Source: Bacteroidota bacterium
GTDB taxonomy: Bacteria > Bacteroidota > Bacteroidia > Chitinophagales > Chitinophagaceae
Length of the DNA stretch: 11,183 nt
NCBI GenBank assembly: GCA_023392185.1
Contig: JAEVZP010000006.1
Coordinates: forward strand, 1-11,183
Direction of reading: 5' to 3'
Shown here in pieces: positions 1 through 6,405 of the stretch. The notes beneath the pieces are model-generated. The model did not search any database and had not been told where the DNA came from. It saw only the letters and a program-made list of their open reading frames with translations. How positions within the stretch are numbered: position 1 is the stretch's first letter; the number at the start of each line of letters is the position of its first letter. A program made the position numbers and the translations under genes.

Positions 1-2
1 AA

Positions 3-1520
3 AGCCACAACGCGGCGCTGGGACTGGATTACAACCTGTCGGCGAAAACGACCGTGGGCCTGAACGGCAATCTGGATATTTTCGGCTACCCGGTGGAAGG
101 CCGGAACTTTTCCCGCGTGCTGGGCGCAGACCGTGAAGTAGCTTCTTATTTTTCTACCCGAAACAACTCCGAAAACGCGAACCGGAACGCTTCGCTGAAC
201 CTCAACCTGCGCCACAATTTTGACAGCGCCGGTCGGCAGTTGAGCGTGGATGCCGACTACGGCGTGTTTGCCTCGGGCCGCGACCAGCTTTTTACGACCC
301 GCTACCTGGCGACCAGTGGCGCAGAGTATTTGCCCGCTTATCTGCTTTCCGGCGATCTGGACGGAAAGACAGAAATTTATTCTCTTAAAGCCGATTATAC
401 GCATCCTTTGAAAAACGGGTTGCGCCTGGAAGCCGGCGTGAAAAGCAGCTACGTGAAGCAGGACAACAACGTGGCGTTCTACGACCAAAGCGCTGGCGCA
501 CCCCAATACGACAGCGGCAAAAGCAACCATTTTATCTACACCGAAAACATCAACGCCGCTTACCTGAACGGCGCTCAAGACTGGCCCAAATGGAGCGCGC
601 AAATAGGACTTCGGGTAGAGCAAACAAGGGCCGAAGGCGTGCAGGAAGTGCGGAACGAACGCTTTGACCGGGCCTATACGCAGCTGTTTCCGTCTTTTGC
701 GGTGCAGCGCCATTTGTCTCCGACGCACGACCTCGGCCTTTCGCTCAGTCGCCGCATTACGCGGCCCAACTACCAGCAGCTCAATCCGTTTAAATACTAT
801 TTAGACCCCAGCACCTACGCGACCGGCAACCCGGCCTTGCAGCCCGAACTGACCTACAACGTGGAGCTTTCCCACACCTACGGCCAGCGGTTTGTAACGA
901 CGCTTTCTTACAGTTACCTCACCGCCCCGATTACCGAGGTCATCCAGCCGAGCGACGATACGGCGCAAAAGCGCGTGACGGTGCAAACGACCAAAAACCT
1001 GGATTATCAAAACTTCGTCAGCCTTTCCGGGTCCTATCCGTTTAAGATTGCCCGTTGGTGGAACAACATGACCAATCTGAACCTGTATTACAGCCAGTTT
1101 TCCGGAAATATTGCCCAATCGCCGCTGGACCTGGGCCGCGTTACGCTGAACGTTTACACCAACAACACCTTTACGCTGGGCCGCGACTGGAGCGCCGAAC
1201 TGGGCGGATTTTATCAAAGCGCTCAGGTGTATGGCTACATGCAAATGAACCCCGTCTGGGCCTTGAACGCGGGCCTTCAAAAACATCTTTGGGCGAAAAA
1301 AGCCACGTTGAAATTCAGCGCGAATGACATTTTCTGGAAAAGCTATCCGTCGGCGCTCTCGGAGTATGCCTCTTATACGGAAACCTTCACGGCGCAGCGC
1401 GAAACGCGGCAGTTTACCGTGTCATTTACCTACCGCTTTGGCAAGCAGGCCAGTGGGCCGGTGCGCCGCCGCAGCGGGGCGGAAGAAGAGAAGCGGCGGG
1501 CGGCAAGCGGAGCCGCGTAA
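3..1520 (+). CDS. Outer-membrane beta-barrel protein, TonB-dependent receptor-like (5' end outside window)
   Basis: The frame is open from the left edge (codons from base 3) to TAA at 1518-1520, giving 505 visible residues. The protein is rich in alternating polar/hydrophobic strands with many Tyr, Asn and Thr. It has a receptor-type segment RRITRPNYQQLNPF near residues 250-263, followed by the NPxLxPE-like segment ATGNPALQPE. Its last barrel strand, FTVSFTYRFG, ends near residue 480. This pattern fits the C-terminal barrel of the Bacteroidota outer-membrane beta-barrel family (OMP_b-brl_3-like), whose members usually have an N-terminal carboxypeptidase-regulatory-like domain and plug; those would lie outside the window. 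A 26-residue charged Arg/Glu/Ala tail follows the last strand, as is often seen in this group. The substrate cannot be read from the sequence. The nearest GTG (54) is internal, because homologous barrel sequence continues upstream of it. The link to the glycan genes is only proximity. Confidence 0.85.
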   Translation, partial: SHNAALGLDYNLSAKTTVGLNGNLDIFGYPVEGRNFSRVLGADREVASYFSTRNNSENANRNASLNLNLRHNFDSAGRQLSVDADYGVFASGRDQLFTTRYLATSGAEYLPAYLLSGDLDGKTEIYSLKADYTHPLKNGLRLEAGVKSSYVKQDNNVAFYDQSAGAPQYDSGKSNHFIYTENINAAYLNGAQDWPKWSAQIGLRVEQTRAEGVQEVRNERFDRAYTQLFPSFAVQRHLSPTHDLGLSLSRRITRPNYQQLNPFKYYLDPSTYATGNPALQPELTYNVELSHTYGQRFVTTLSYSYLTAPITEVIQPSDDTAQKRVTVQTTKNLDYQNFVSLSGSYPFKIARWWNNMTNLNLYYSQFSGNIAQSPLDLGRVTLNVYTNNTFTLGRDWSAELGGFYQSAQVYGYMQMNPVWALNAGLQKHLWAKKATLKFSANDIFWKSYPSALSEYASYTETFTAQRETRQFTVSFTYRFGKQASGPVRRRSGAEEEKRRAASGAA

Positions 1521-1538
1521 GGAAAGTGGGATTTTCGA

Positions 1539-1581
1539 ATCCTCAACCCGTCAGGTTTTTAAAACCTGACGGGTTGAGGAT
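1539..1581. repeat. Perfect 21-bp inverted repeat with 1-nt centre
   Basis: The left arm 1539-1559 (ATCCTCAACCCGTCAGG then TTTT) is the exact reverse complement of 1561-1581, with a single T between them. It starts 18 bases after the stop of the barrel gene. No T-run follows the stem on either strand, so it is not a classic intrinsic terminator, though such a strong hairpin could still protect a 3' end or stop transcripts. From general knowledge, AACCTGACGGGTT-type palindromes are dispersed in many Bacteroidota genomes, so a REP-like repeat is the likeliest reading. Confidence 0.85.
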
Positions 1582-1582
1582 C

Positions 1583-1678
1583 GCGTGAGGGATAGAGGCG
1601 GCGCGCAGCAGAGCCGAAAGCACAGACGATAAATGTCTGTATCTATGACCCGACCCGCGGCGAAGCGAAGGGACACGC
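1583..1678 (+). ncRNA. Candidate structured RNA element downstream of the barrel gene
   Basis: The stretch can fold into a closed multi-stem structure. GCGTG (1583-1587) pairs with CACGC (1674-1678). ATAG (1592-1595) can pair with CTAT (1643-1646). ACAGAC (1622-1627) pairs with GTCTGT (1635-1640) around a 7-nt loop. The words GAGGGATAG, CCGAAAG, GACCCGACCC and GGACACGCCC in this order resemble a recurrent intergenic element I associate with Bacteroidota 3' regions, possibly Flavo-1-like. The name comes from memory and is unverified. It could also be a processed 3' UTR or a dispersed repeat. Nothing supports translation of the short reading frames here. Confidence 0.35.
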
Positions 1679-1722
1679 CCAAAATCTTACAGGAAGAAGC
1701 GCACAAGGTTTGCGTTTCTGTG

Positions 1723-1749
1723 GAGACGCGAGCCATCGCGTCTCTTTTT
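1723..1749 (+). terminator. Terminator-like hairpin upstream of the carbamoyltransferase gene
   Basis: GAGACGCGA (1723-1731) and TCGCGTCTC (1736-1744) form a perfect 9-bp stem around a GCCA loop, followed directly by five T (1745-1749), an A and two more T. This is the form of an intrinsic terminator reading rightward. It would separate the barrel gene and its 3' elements from the carbamoyltransferase gene that starts 89 bases later. GAGACGCGA-type palindromes are also common as dispersed repeats, so it may be a repeat used as a terminator. Confidence 0.5.
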
Positions 1750-1817
1750 ATTCAAAAAAACGGGTACCGTTCCTGGCAACAAAACCCCAATCCGGAACAG
1801 TTTTGGTGTACCGTGTT

Positions 1818-1837
1818 TTCCCTACAAAATCATCCCT
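1818..1837 (+). promoter_or_regulatory. Leader motif shared with other gene starts in the cluster
   Basis: TTCCCTACAAAATCATCCCT lies immediately upstream of the ATG at 1839. A near-copy (TTCCCTACAAACATCCCT) lies on the opposite strand upstream of the family 4 glycosyltransferase start at 9599. TCCCTACAAA also occurs upstream of the TTG start at 8149. The role is unknown: it could be a 5' UTR signal, an operator or a repeat remnant. No convincing Bacteroidota -33/-7 promoter was found here. Confidence 0.3.
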
Positions 1838-1838
1838 A

Positions 1839-3611
1839 ATGTACACCCTTGGTATCAACGCGGCCTACCACGACACGGCGGCCTGCCTCTTGCGCGACGG
1901 CCAGATCATCGCCGCCGCAGAAGAAGAACGTTTTACGCAATTCAAGCACGGCAAGCGGCCCATTCCGTTCTCGGCCTACGAACTGCCGTTCCACGCCGTG
2001 GCTTATTGCCTGAAAGAAGCCGGCATCCACCTCTCCGACGTGGACCATATTGCCTACGGCTACGACCCCAATTTGCTTCTTGGCGAGCACGCCGGCAAAA
2101 GCGAAATTTCCATTCCCCTCACGCCGGGCGGAACCCTCCAAAATAACTGGCTGTCGCCCTGGGACCCGCTTTTCCTTTCCGTAATCGTGAATGCGCCCGA
2201 CCAGCTCTACGACGGCTACCCGCACCACCTGCGCGAGCATTTTGTGGGTGCCAAAGAAGGCCGCGCGCAGTGGCATTTTGTAGACCACCACGTGGCCCAC
2301 GCCGCCAGCGCCTACTACCCGTCGCCCTACAAACGCGCCGCCGTGATGACGATTGACGGACGCGGCGAGGAAGCCACTACGACGTACAGCCTCGGAAACG
2401 GTGCGGAGTTGAAGCGCATCGGCCAGGTGAATATGCCGCATTCGCTGGGCCTCCTTTACGAGCGCGTGACGACTTATCTGGGCTTTCTCCACTCCTCCGA
2501 CGAGTACAAAGTCATGGCGCTGGCGTCGTACGGCAAGCCCGTTTTCGCCGATGATTTCCGGGAAATGATTCAGATTTTGCCCGGTGGTCAATACACCATT
2601 ACCGACGAGCGGTTGGAAGAGCGCTTCGGTCCGGCCCGGCAGAAAGGCGACGATTTTACAGAACACCACTTCAATATTGCCCACTCGCTGCAACAGGTTC
2701 TGGAGGAAAAAGTATTGGAACTGGTGAACTGGCTCTACGCTGAAACAGGCGAAGAAAATTTGTGTCTGGCGGGTGGGGTAGCGCTCAACTGTGTGCTCAA
2801 CGCCCGCATCCGCGACAACAGTCCGTTTAAAAATGTATGGGTGCAGCCGGCTGCCGGCGATGCCGGGGTGGCGCTTGGCGCTGCTTTGTACGTGGACGTG
2901 CAGCAACGCGGCGCAACCGAAAAGCCCGCGCCGATGGAACATGCTTATTGGGGACCGGAGTACTCCGACGCCGAGATTGAACGTTTTCTGCGCTGGGCGA
3001 AAGTGCCCCACCGCAAGCTGGATGATGTGGCCGCCGAGACCGCCGGAATTCTGGCGCAGGACAAAATTATTGGTTGGTTTCAGGGACGGATGGAGTTTGG
3101 ACCGCGCGCCCTTGGCAGCCGCTCTATCCTCGCCTCGCCCATTCACCCGGACATGCAGGCGCGCCTCAATGAAGTCAAAGACCGCGAAGATTTCCGGCCC
3201 GTGGCGCCCGTGGTGCTGGAAAGCGATGCCCCTCAGTGGTTTGAAGACGCACAGTACTCGCCTTTTATGTTGTTTGTAAACCGTGTGAAAGCCGATAAGG
3301 CGGATAAGATTCCGGCGGTGCGCCACGTGGACGGCACGGCCCGCATCCAAACTGTGAACCGCGACCAGCACCCGCGCTACCACGATTTATTACAGGCGTT
3401 TAAAGAAAAAACCGGCGTTCCGGTCCTTGTAAATACCTCTTTCAACACCCTCGGAAAACCAATTGTCTGCACCCCGCGCGACGCGGTGGAATGCTTTTGG
3501 ACGTCGCCGTTTGACGCGCTGGTAATCGGCTCTTTTTTGATTGAAAAGCCTACGGCTGATTTCCGGAAAAATGGTGAAGCCGTGGAAGAAAAGCAACTGG
3601 CGGCGGTGTGA
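1839..3611 (+). CDS. Sugar O-carbamoyltransferase, NodU/CmcH/TobZ family
   Basis: This 590-residue protein has the usual family length. Known members move a carbamoyl group from carbamoyl phosphate, through carbamoyl-adenylate, onto a sugar or antibiotic hydroxyl. The N-terminal Kae1-like domain opens with LGINAAYHDTAACLL and carries the metal-binding set HHVAHAASAYYPSPY (His150, His151, His154), MTIDGRGEE, LCLAGGVALNC (308-318) and GDAGVALGAAL. The C-terminal domain carries GRMEFGPRALGSRSIL from residue 416, then FRPVAPVV, VNTSFNTLGKPIV and a final SPFDALVIGSFLIEK. All expected motifs are intact. The ATG at 1839 is chosen because the conserved N-terminus begins there; an upstream in-frame extension from 1710 would cross the terminator hairpin. 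There is no Shine-Dalgarno sequence, as is usual in this phylum. The neighbours suggest a glycan sugar as acceptor, perhaps a heptose, but the acceptor cannot be deduced from sequence. Confidence 0.93.
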   Translation: MYTLGINAAYHDTAACLLRDGQIIAAAEEERFTQFKHGKRPIPFSAYELPFHAVAYCLKEAGIHLSDVDHIAYGYDPNLLLGEHAGKSEISIPLTPGGTLQNNWLSPWDPLFLSVIVNAPDQLYDGYPHHLREHFVGAKEGRAQWHFVDHHVAHAASAYYPSPYKRAAVMTIDGRGEEATTTYSLGNGAELKRIGQVNMPHSLGLLYERVTTYLGFLHSSDEYKVMALASYGKPVFADDFREMIQILPGGQYTITDERLEERFGPARQKGDDFTEHHFNIAHSLQQVLEEKVLELVNWLYAETGEENLCLAGGVALNCVLNARIRDNSPFKNVWVQPAAGDAGVALGAALYVDVQQRGATEKPAPMEHAYWGPEYSDAEIERFLRWAKVPHRKLDDVAAETAGILAQDKIIGWFQGRMEFGPRALGSRSILASPIHPDMQARLNEVKDREDFRPVAPVVLESDAPQWFEDAQYSPFMLFVNRVKADKADKIPAVRHVDGTARIQTVNRDQHPRYHDLLQAFKEKTGVPVLVNTSFNTLGKPIVCTPRDAVECFWTSPFDALVIGSFLIEKPTADFRKNGEAVEEKQLAAV

Positions 3612-3617
3612 TGTTTC

Positions 3618-3808
3618 CGACTTGTGGAGTCCTCGGACAACGACCCGATGGACTTGACAAGTCTAAACCGCTGCTACGATTAAGTTTCTCTCTAAGTCCT
3701 CGGACAGCGACCTCATAGACTCCACAAGTCTAAACAGATTTTATGTTCACTCATTCAGAATAGACTTGTCAAGTCAACCGGCATTTTCTCCGAGGACTCC
3801 ACAAGTCG
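3618..3808. repeat. 191-bp palindromic element with 20-bp terminal inverted repeats
   Basis: Bases 3618-3637 (CGACTTGTGGAGTCCTCGGA) are the exact reverse complement of 3789-3808. Inside are two 41-base direct repeats (3628-3668 and 3695-3735; 35 of 41 bases identical). There are also five 13-base words of the form GACT-N5-AGTC, at 3619, 3651, 3718, 3763 and 3795; those at 3651 and 3763 are self-palindromic around one centre base. No reading frame of note lies inside. The element fills nearly the whole gap between the carbamoyltransferase stop and the glycosyltransferase start at 3819, so it will be in the mRNA if the two genes are co-transcribed. A non-autonomous mobile element or a compound REP-type repeat is likely. 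Confidence 0.8.
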
Positions 3809-3818
3809 TGTACATCCC

Positions 3819-4781
3819 ATGCCGCCCAAGATATCCGTTGTTATTCCTACCTATCGCCGTCCGGAGCTGCTCAAAAAGTGCCTCACCGCGCTGGCAGCAC
3901 AAACTTTTCCGAAAAAAGACTTTGAAGTCATTGTCGTGAGCGACGGCCCCGACGAAGAGACGGAAGCTGCTGTAAGGAAAGTACTTTCCGGAAATTTTCG
4001 GTATCTGGCCCTGCCGCAGAAAGGCGGTCCGGCGGCCGCGCGGAATATGGGCTGGCGGGCCGCTCAAGGCACTTTAATCGCCTTTACCGACGACGACACG
4101 GTGCCGGATAGATCCTGGCTTTCCGGCTACGCAACGCATTACAACAACGAAGCTCACATCGCTTATACCGGAAAAATCGTGGTTCCGCGGCCGGCGCGCC
4201 CAACCGATTATGAACGCAACACTGCCGGGTTGGAAACCGCCGATTTTGTAACCGCCAACTGCGCGGTAACCCGCGCTGCGCTGGAAGCCGTTGGTGGCTT
4301 TGATGAACGCTTTTCGGCTGCCTGGCGCGAAGACAGCGATTTAGAATTTCGTCTTTTAGAAGCCGGCGTACCGATCTTCCGGTTGGAAGATGCGCTGGTG
4401 GTTCACCCGGTGCGGCAGGCGCCTTGGGGCGTGAGCCTGAAAGAGCAAAAGAAAGGGGTTTACAATGCCTTGCTGTACAAGAAATTTCCGGAAAGGTACC
4501 GGCAGAAAATCCAGCCCCGACCCGCTTTGGACTATTATGGCTTACTCCTTGCAGCAGGTGGCATCGCCTACGGACTGATTTCCGGAAAAAAAGGTCTTGC
4601 AATGGGCTCTGGTGCAGTTTGGGCCGCCCTGATGGCACGCTTTATAGTCCGGCGGCTGAAAGGGGCTTCCCACGAACCAAGCCACGTGGCGGAAATGGTA
4701 GCGACATCGGTGGCCATTCCGTACGCATCGGTATATTGGCAACTGCGCGGGGCATGGCGGTATAAAGTGTTGTTTTTTTAG
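3819..4781 (+). CDS. Family 2 glycosyltransferase with C-terminal membrane segments
   Basis: This is a 320-residue GT-A fold enzyme that probably transfers a sugar from a nucleotide-sugar donor to a growing surface glycan on the inner face of the membrane. It starts with the family opening ISVVIPTYRRPELLKKCL. VVSDGPDEET is the donor-binding loop. FTDDDTVPDRSWL carries the metal-binding DxD-type triad (Asp91-93). GGFDERF is followed by WREDSDLEFRLLEAG with the candidate catalytic Glu171-Asp172. Two hydrophobic stretches, near residues 239-255 and 258-276, look like a membrane hairpin, and a basic segment follows. Donor and acceptor are not predictable. The ATG at 3819 is chosen because the conserved domain begins at residue 5; no Shine-Dalgarno sequence is seen. 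It lies in the same direction as the carbamoyltransferase and is separated from it by the palindromic element. The gene contains three copies of TTTCCGGAAA (3985, 4485, 4579). Confidence 0.92.
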   Translation: MPPKISVVIPTYRRPELLKKCLTALAAQTFPKKDFEVIVVSDGPDEETEAAVRKVLSGNFRYLALPQKGGPAAARNMGWRAAQGTLIAFTDDDTVPDRSWLSGYATHYNNEAHIAYTGKIVVPRPARPTDYERNTAGLETADFVTANCAVTRAALEAVGGFDERFSAAWREDSDLEFRLLEAGVPIFRLEDALVVHPVRQAPWGVSLKEQKKGVYNALLYKKFPERYRQKIQPRPALDYYGLLLAAGGIAYGLISGKKGLAMGSGAVWAALMARFIVRRLKGASHEPSHVAEMVATSVAIPYASVYWQLRGAWRYKVLFF

Positions 4782-4814
4782 CCTCACCCCTAACCCCTCT
4801 CCGGAGGAGAGGGG
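4782..4814. repeat. Dispersed CCTCACCCCTAACCCC-type hairpin repeat
   Basis: It begins at the base after the glycosyltransferase stop. CCCCTCTCC (4794-4802) pairs with GGAGAGGGG (4806-4814) around a GGA loop, a 9-bp GC-rich stem. No T-run follows, so it is probably not an intrinsic terminator. From general knowledge this wording is typical of a repeat found in many bacterial genomes. A related copy in the opposite orientation lies about 110 bases on. Confidence 0.65.
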
Positions 4815-4892
4815 AACTTCCGGAAAAAGTATTTATAATCCGCAATTATTGGTTATTTAAAGAAACAAGGTCCCAATCACAGTCTTACTAGA

Positions 4893-5945
4893 ATGAAAAC
4901 AGATGTTTCACAATTATGTCTTCTGTCACCCCGCTCCCTCGAAGAGGGGACGGGGGTGAGGCCTAAAATCGCTGTCTTTCGCGCTTTGCAGCTCGGTGAT
5001 ATGTTGTGTGCTATCCCGGCACTGCGGGCTTTGCGCCAAGCATATCCGGATGCGGAAATCACGTTGCTGGGGCTGCCGTGGGCGAAAACGCTGGTGGAGC
5101 GTTTTCCGGAATACTTAGATGATTTTATGCACTTTCCGGGTTATCCCGGCTTGCCCGAACAGCCGTTTTCGCCCGCCGCTTTTTTGGAATTTCTGCAAGA
5201 AGCGCAAGCCCGGAAGTTTGACCTCGTTTTGCAGATGCAGGGTAACGGCTCGTTCGTTAATCCTATGGTGGAGTTGCTTGGTGCAAAACAAACTGCGGGC
5301 TTTTGTCTTGCCAACGATTACGCACCGGATAACGGCCTGTTCCTGGAGTACCCGGAAGGCATTCATGAAACGGAGCGCCACCTGAAATTAGTGCAGCACC
5401 TGGGCCTGGAGGCAACCGATTCCAGCCTGGAATTTCCGCTTACGGCAAAAGACCGCAGCGATTTGCAAGCCGCCGGTTTTGACCTGCCGAAGGGCAGCTA
5501 TGTGTGCGTGCATCCCGGCTCGCGCGGTGCGTGGCGGCAATGGCCGGTAGAATATTTCGCTGCACTCGGGGATGCCTGTGCGGAGAAAGGCCTGACAGTC
5601 GTCCTTACCGGAACGGCGGATGAAATGCCGATTGTGGAAGCCGTAGCCGGTAAAATGGTTCACAAGCCGGTGATTGCCGCCGGGAAAACCAGCCTTGGTA
5701 CCGTCGGCGTTTTGATTAACGATGCGGCGCTTTTGATTTCCAACTGCACCGGCGTTTCGCATATTGCGGCGGCGCTGCAAACGCCCAGTATTGTGATGAG
5801 CATGGACGGCGAGCCGGAACGCTGGGCCCCGCAAAATACGCACCTGTACCGCACGATTGACTGGACGCGGACGCCGGATTTCGGCTTGGCGCAGGCGGCG
5901 TTGAACGACTTATTGGAAACGGTGGTTTTGACAAAAAAGTTTTAG
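4893..5945 (+). CDS. Family 9 glycosyltransferase (ADP-heptose:LPS heptosyltransferase-like), first copy
   Basis: The protein has 350 residues from the ATG at 4893. The conserved domain begins only at about residue 25 (KIAVFRALQLGDML). Residues 8-23 are encoded by a dispersed repeat, so the native start could be the GTG at 4956, giving 329 residues. The N-terminal GT-B half carries LGD (Asp35, matching the catalytic Asp of heptosyltransferases) and IPALRALR. The C-terminal half carries VCVHPGSRGAWRQWP (204-218), VVLTGTADE and ISNCTGVSHIAAALQTP (282-298). That last motif is usually N-D-T-G; here Asp is replaced by Cys285. Family members transfer heptose or related sugars from a nucleotide donor onto LPS core. 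The donor is inferred from the family and the GmhB-like neighbour. The gene ends 460 bases from a convergent second GT9 gene, and the two proteins are clearly divergent in sequence. Confidence 0.88.
   Translation: MKTDVSQLCLLSPRSLEEGTGVRPKIAVFRALQLGDMLCAIPALRALRQAYPDAEITLLGLPWAKTLVERFPEYLDDFMHFPGYPGLPEQPFSPAAFLEFLQEAQARKFDLVLQMQGNGSFVNPMVELLGAKQTAGFCLANDYAPDNGLFLEYPEGIHETERHLKLVQHLGLEATDSSLEFPLTAKDRSDLQAAGFDLPKGSYVCVHPGSRGAWRQWPVEYFAALGDACAEKGLTVVLTGTADEMPIVEAVAGKMVHKPVIAAGKTSLGTVGVLINDAALLISNCTGVSHIAAALQTPSIVMSMDGEPERWAPQNTHLYRTIDWTRTPDFGLAQAALNDLLETVVLTKKF
4927..4961. repeat. CACCCC...GGGGTGAGG hairpin repeat inside the 5' end of the GT9 frame
   Basis: CACCCC (4927-4932) pairs with GGGGTG (4953-4958), and CCCTC (4936-4940) with GAGGG (4944-4948) around GAA, giving an imperfect hairpin. 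Read on the minus strand it starts CCTCACCCCCGTCCCCTC, so it looks like an inverted relative of the repeat at 4782-4814. It lies inside the reading frame if translation starts at 4893, and it ends on the alternative GTG start at 4956. Confidence 0.6.
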
Positions 5946-6004
5946 CTAAAACGTCTTTTAAAACCGGTGTAGGAAATTAGAACTATTAATTGTTCAACAT
6001 AGAT

Positions 6005-6356
6005 GGGTCACGGCGTGACCCAATGTTTGTAGCCCTACGTTCGTCTTCCAAAAGGTCGCTTCGCGACCTAACGTTTGTCCAGAAAGTTACAAGAAGCGGT
6101 CTCCTAAACCCTGAAGCAGTTGTTTTGGACAGCGACTTTTGTCATTCCCGAAGGGAATCTGCGCAGATGAACTGCGTTGCTGCTTCGCGGTCCCTTCGGG
6201 AATGACACCACGAAGTAGCAGCGCAGCTAAAAGATAACCTGCTTTTTCAGAAAGAAATTTATTTTGGAGACCGCTTCAAGATGAACATTGGGTCGCGAAG
6301 CGACCTTCCTGCTATTTATGCGCTTATTGCTACAAACCTTAGGCCCCGCCGGGGCC
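6005..6356. repeat. Roughly 350-bp imperfect fold-back made of hairpin modules; fills the convergent interval
   Basis: The 460-base gene-free interval 5946-6405 is dominated by this structure. Four modules share the form [GC-rich hairpin]-YAANGTT, three of them with TTGT after it. They lie at 6005-6033 and 6054-6080 (+), and 6282-6305 and 6329-6356 (-). Their stems differ (GGGTCAC/GTGACCC, GGTCGC/GCGACC twice, GGCCCC/GGGGCC) but all stay paired. Further matches between the two halves are GAAGCGGTCTCC (6093-6104) with GGAGACCGCTTC (6266-6277), and GTCATTCCCGAAGGGA (6141-6156) with its exact complement at 6191-6206. The whole is roughly symmetric around 6174. The short reading frames here consist of repeat sequence and are not credible genes. 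It may end transcription from both sides, although no clear T-run terminator was seen. Confidence 0.75.
6141..6206. repeat. Core palindrome: 16-bp inverted repeat around a 12-bp palindrome
   Basis: GTCATTCCCGAAGGGA at 6141-6156 is exactly complementary to 6191-6206. Just inside the left arm is the perfect palindrome ATCTGCGCAGAT (6157-6168). CTGCGTTGCTGCTTCG (6172-6187) is also complementary, with two mismatches, to 6211-6226 just outside the right arm. Two alternative folds therefore compete for this sequence. GTCATTCCCGAAGG-type words recur in Bacteroidota genomes as dispersed repeats, so this may be one repeat inserted in the centre of another. Confidence 0.75.
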
Positions 6357-6405
6357 GCCCTGTTGGTGGGTGGAAATAAAGTTTTTTCAACCGTTCGGTT
6401 TGATG

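Noticed and set aside
1440..1520. Charged tail after the last barrel strand as a sign of frameshift or fusion
   Set aside because: Basic/acidic tails after the last strand are common in this outer-membrane family, and the frame is continuous.
1710..1838. Extended N-terminus for the carbamoyltransferase
   Set aside because: The family domain begins exactly at the ATG at 1839, and the extra 43 residues are encoded by a terminator hairpin and leader DNA.
1633..1839. Short plus-strand frame in the gap before the carbamoyltransferase gene
   Set aside because: It runs through a terminator-like hairpin and possible structured RNA, has no protein-like composition, and has no support for translation.
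1836..3383. Long open frame on the minus strand opposite the carbamoyltransferase gene
   Set aside because: It is the antisense shadow of a clearly conserved plus-strand enzyme and shows no recognisable domain.
3618..3808. CRISPR array suggested by repeated words at regular spacing
   Set aside because: The repeat words are 13 bases, alternate in orientation and have unequal spacers, and there are no cas genes; an inverted-repeat element fits better.
6342..6405. Intrinsic terminator for the second GT9 gene
   Set aside because: The hairpins GGCCCC-GCC-GGGGCC and AACCG-TT-CGGTT are not followed by a T-run on the minus strand; they fit the repeat modules or are too weak.
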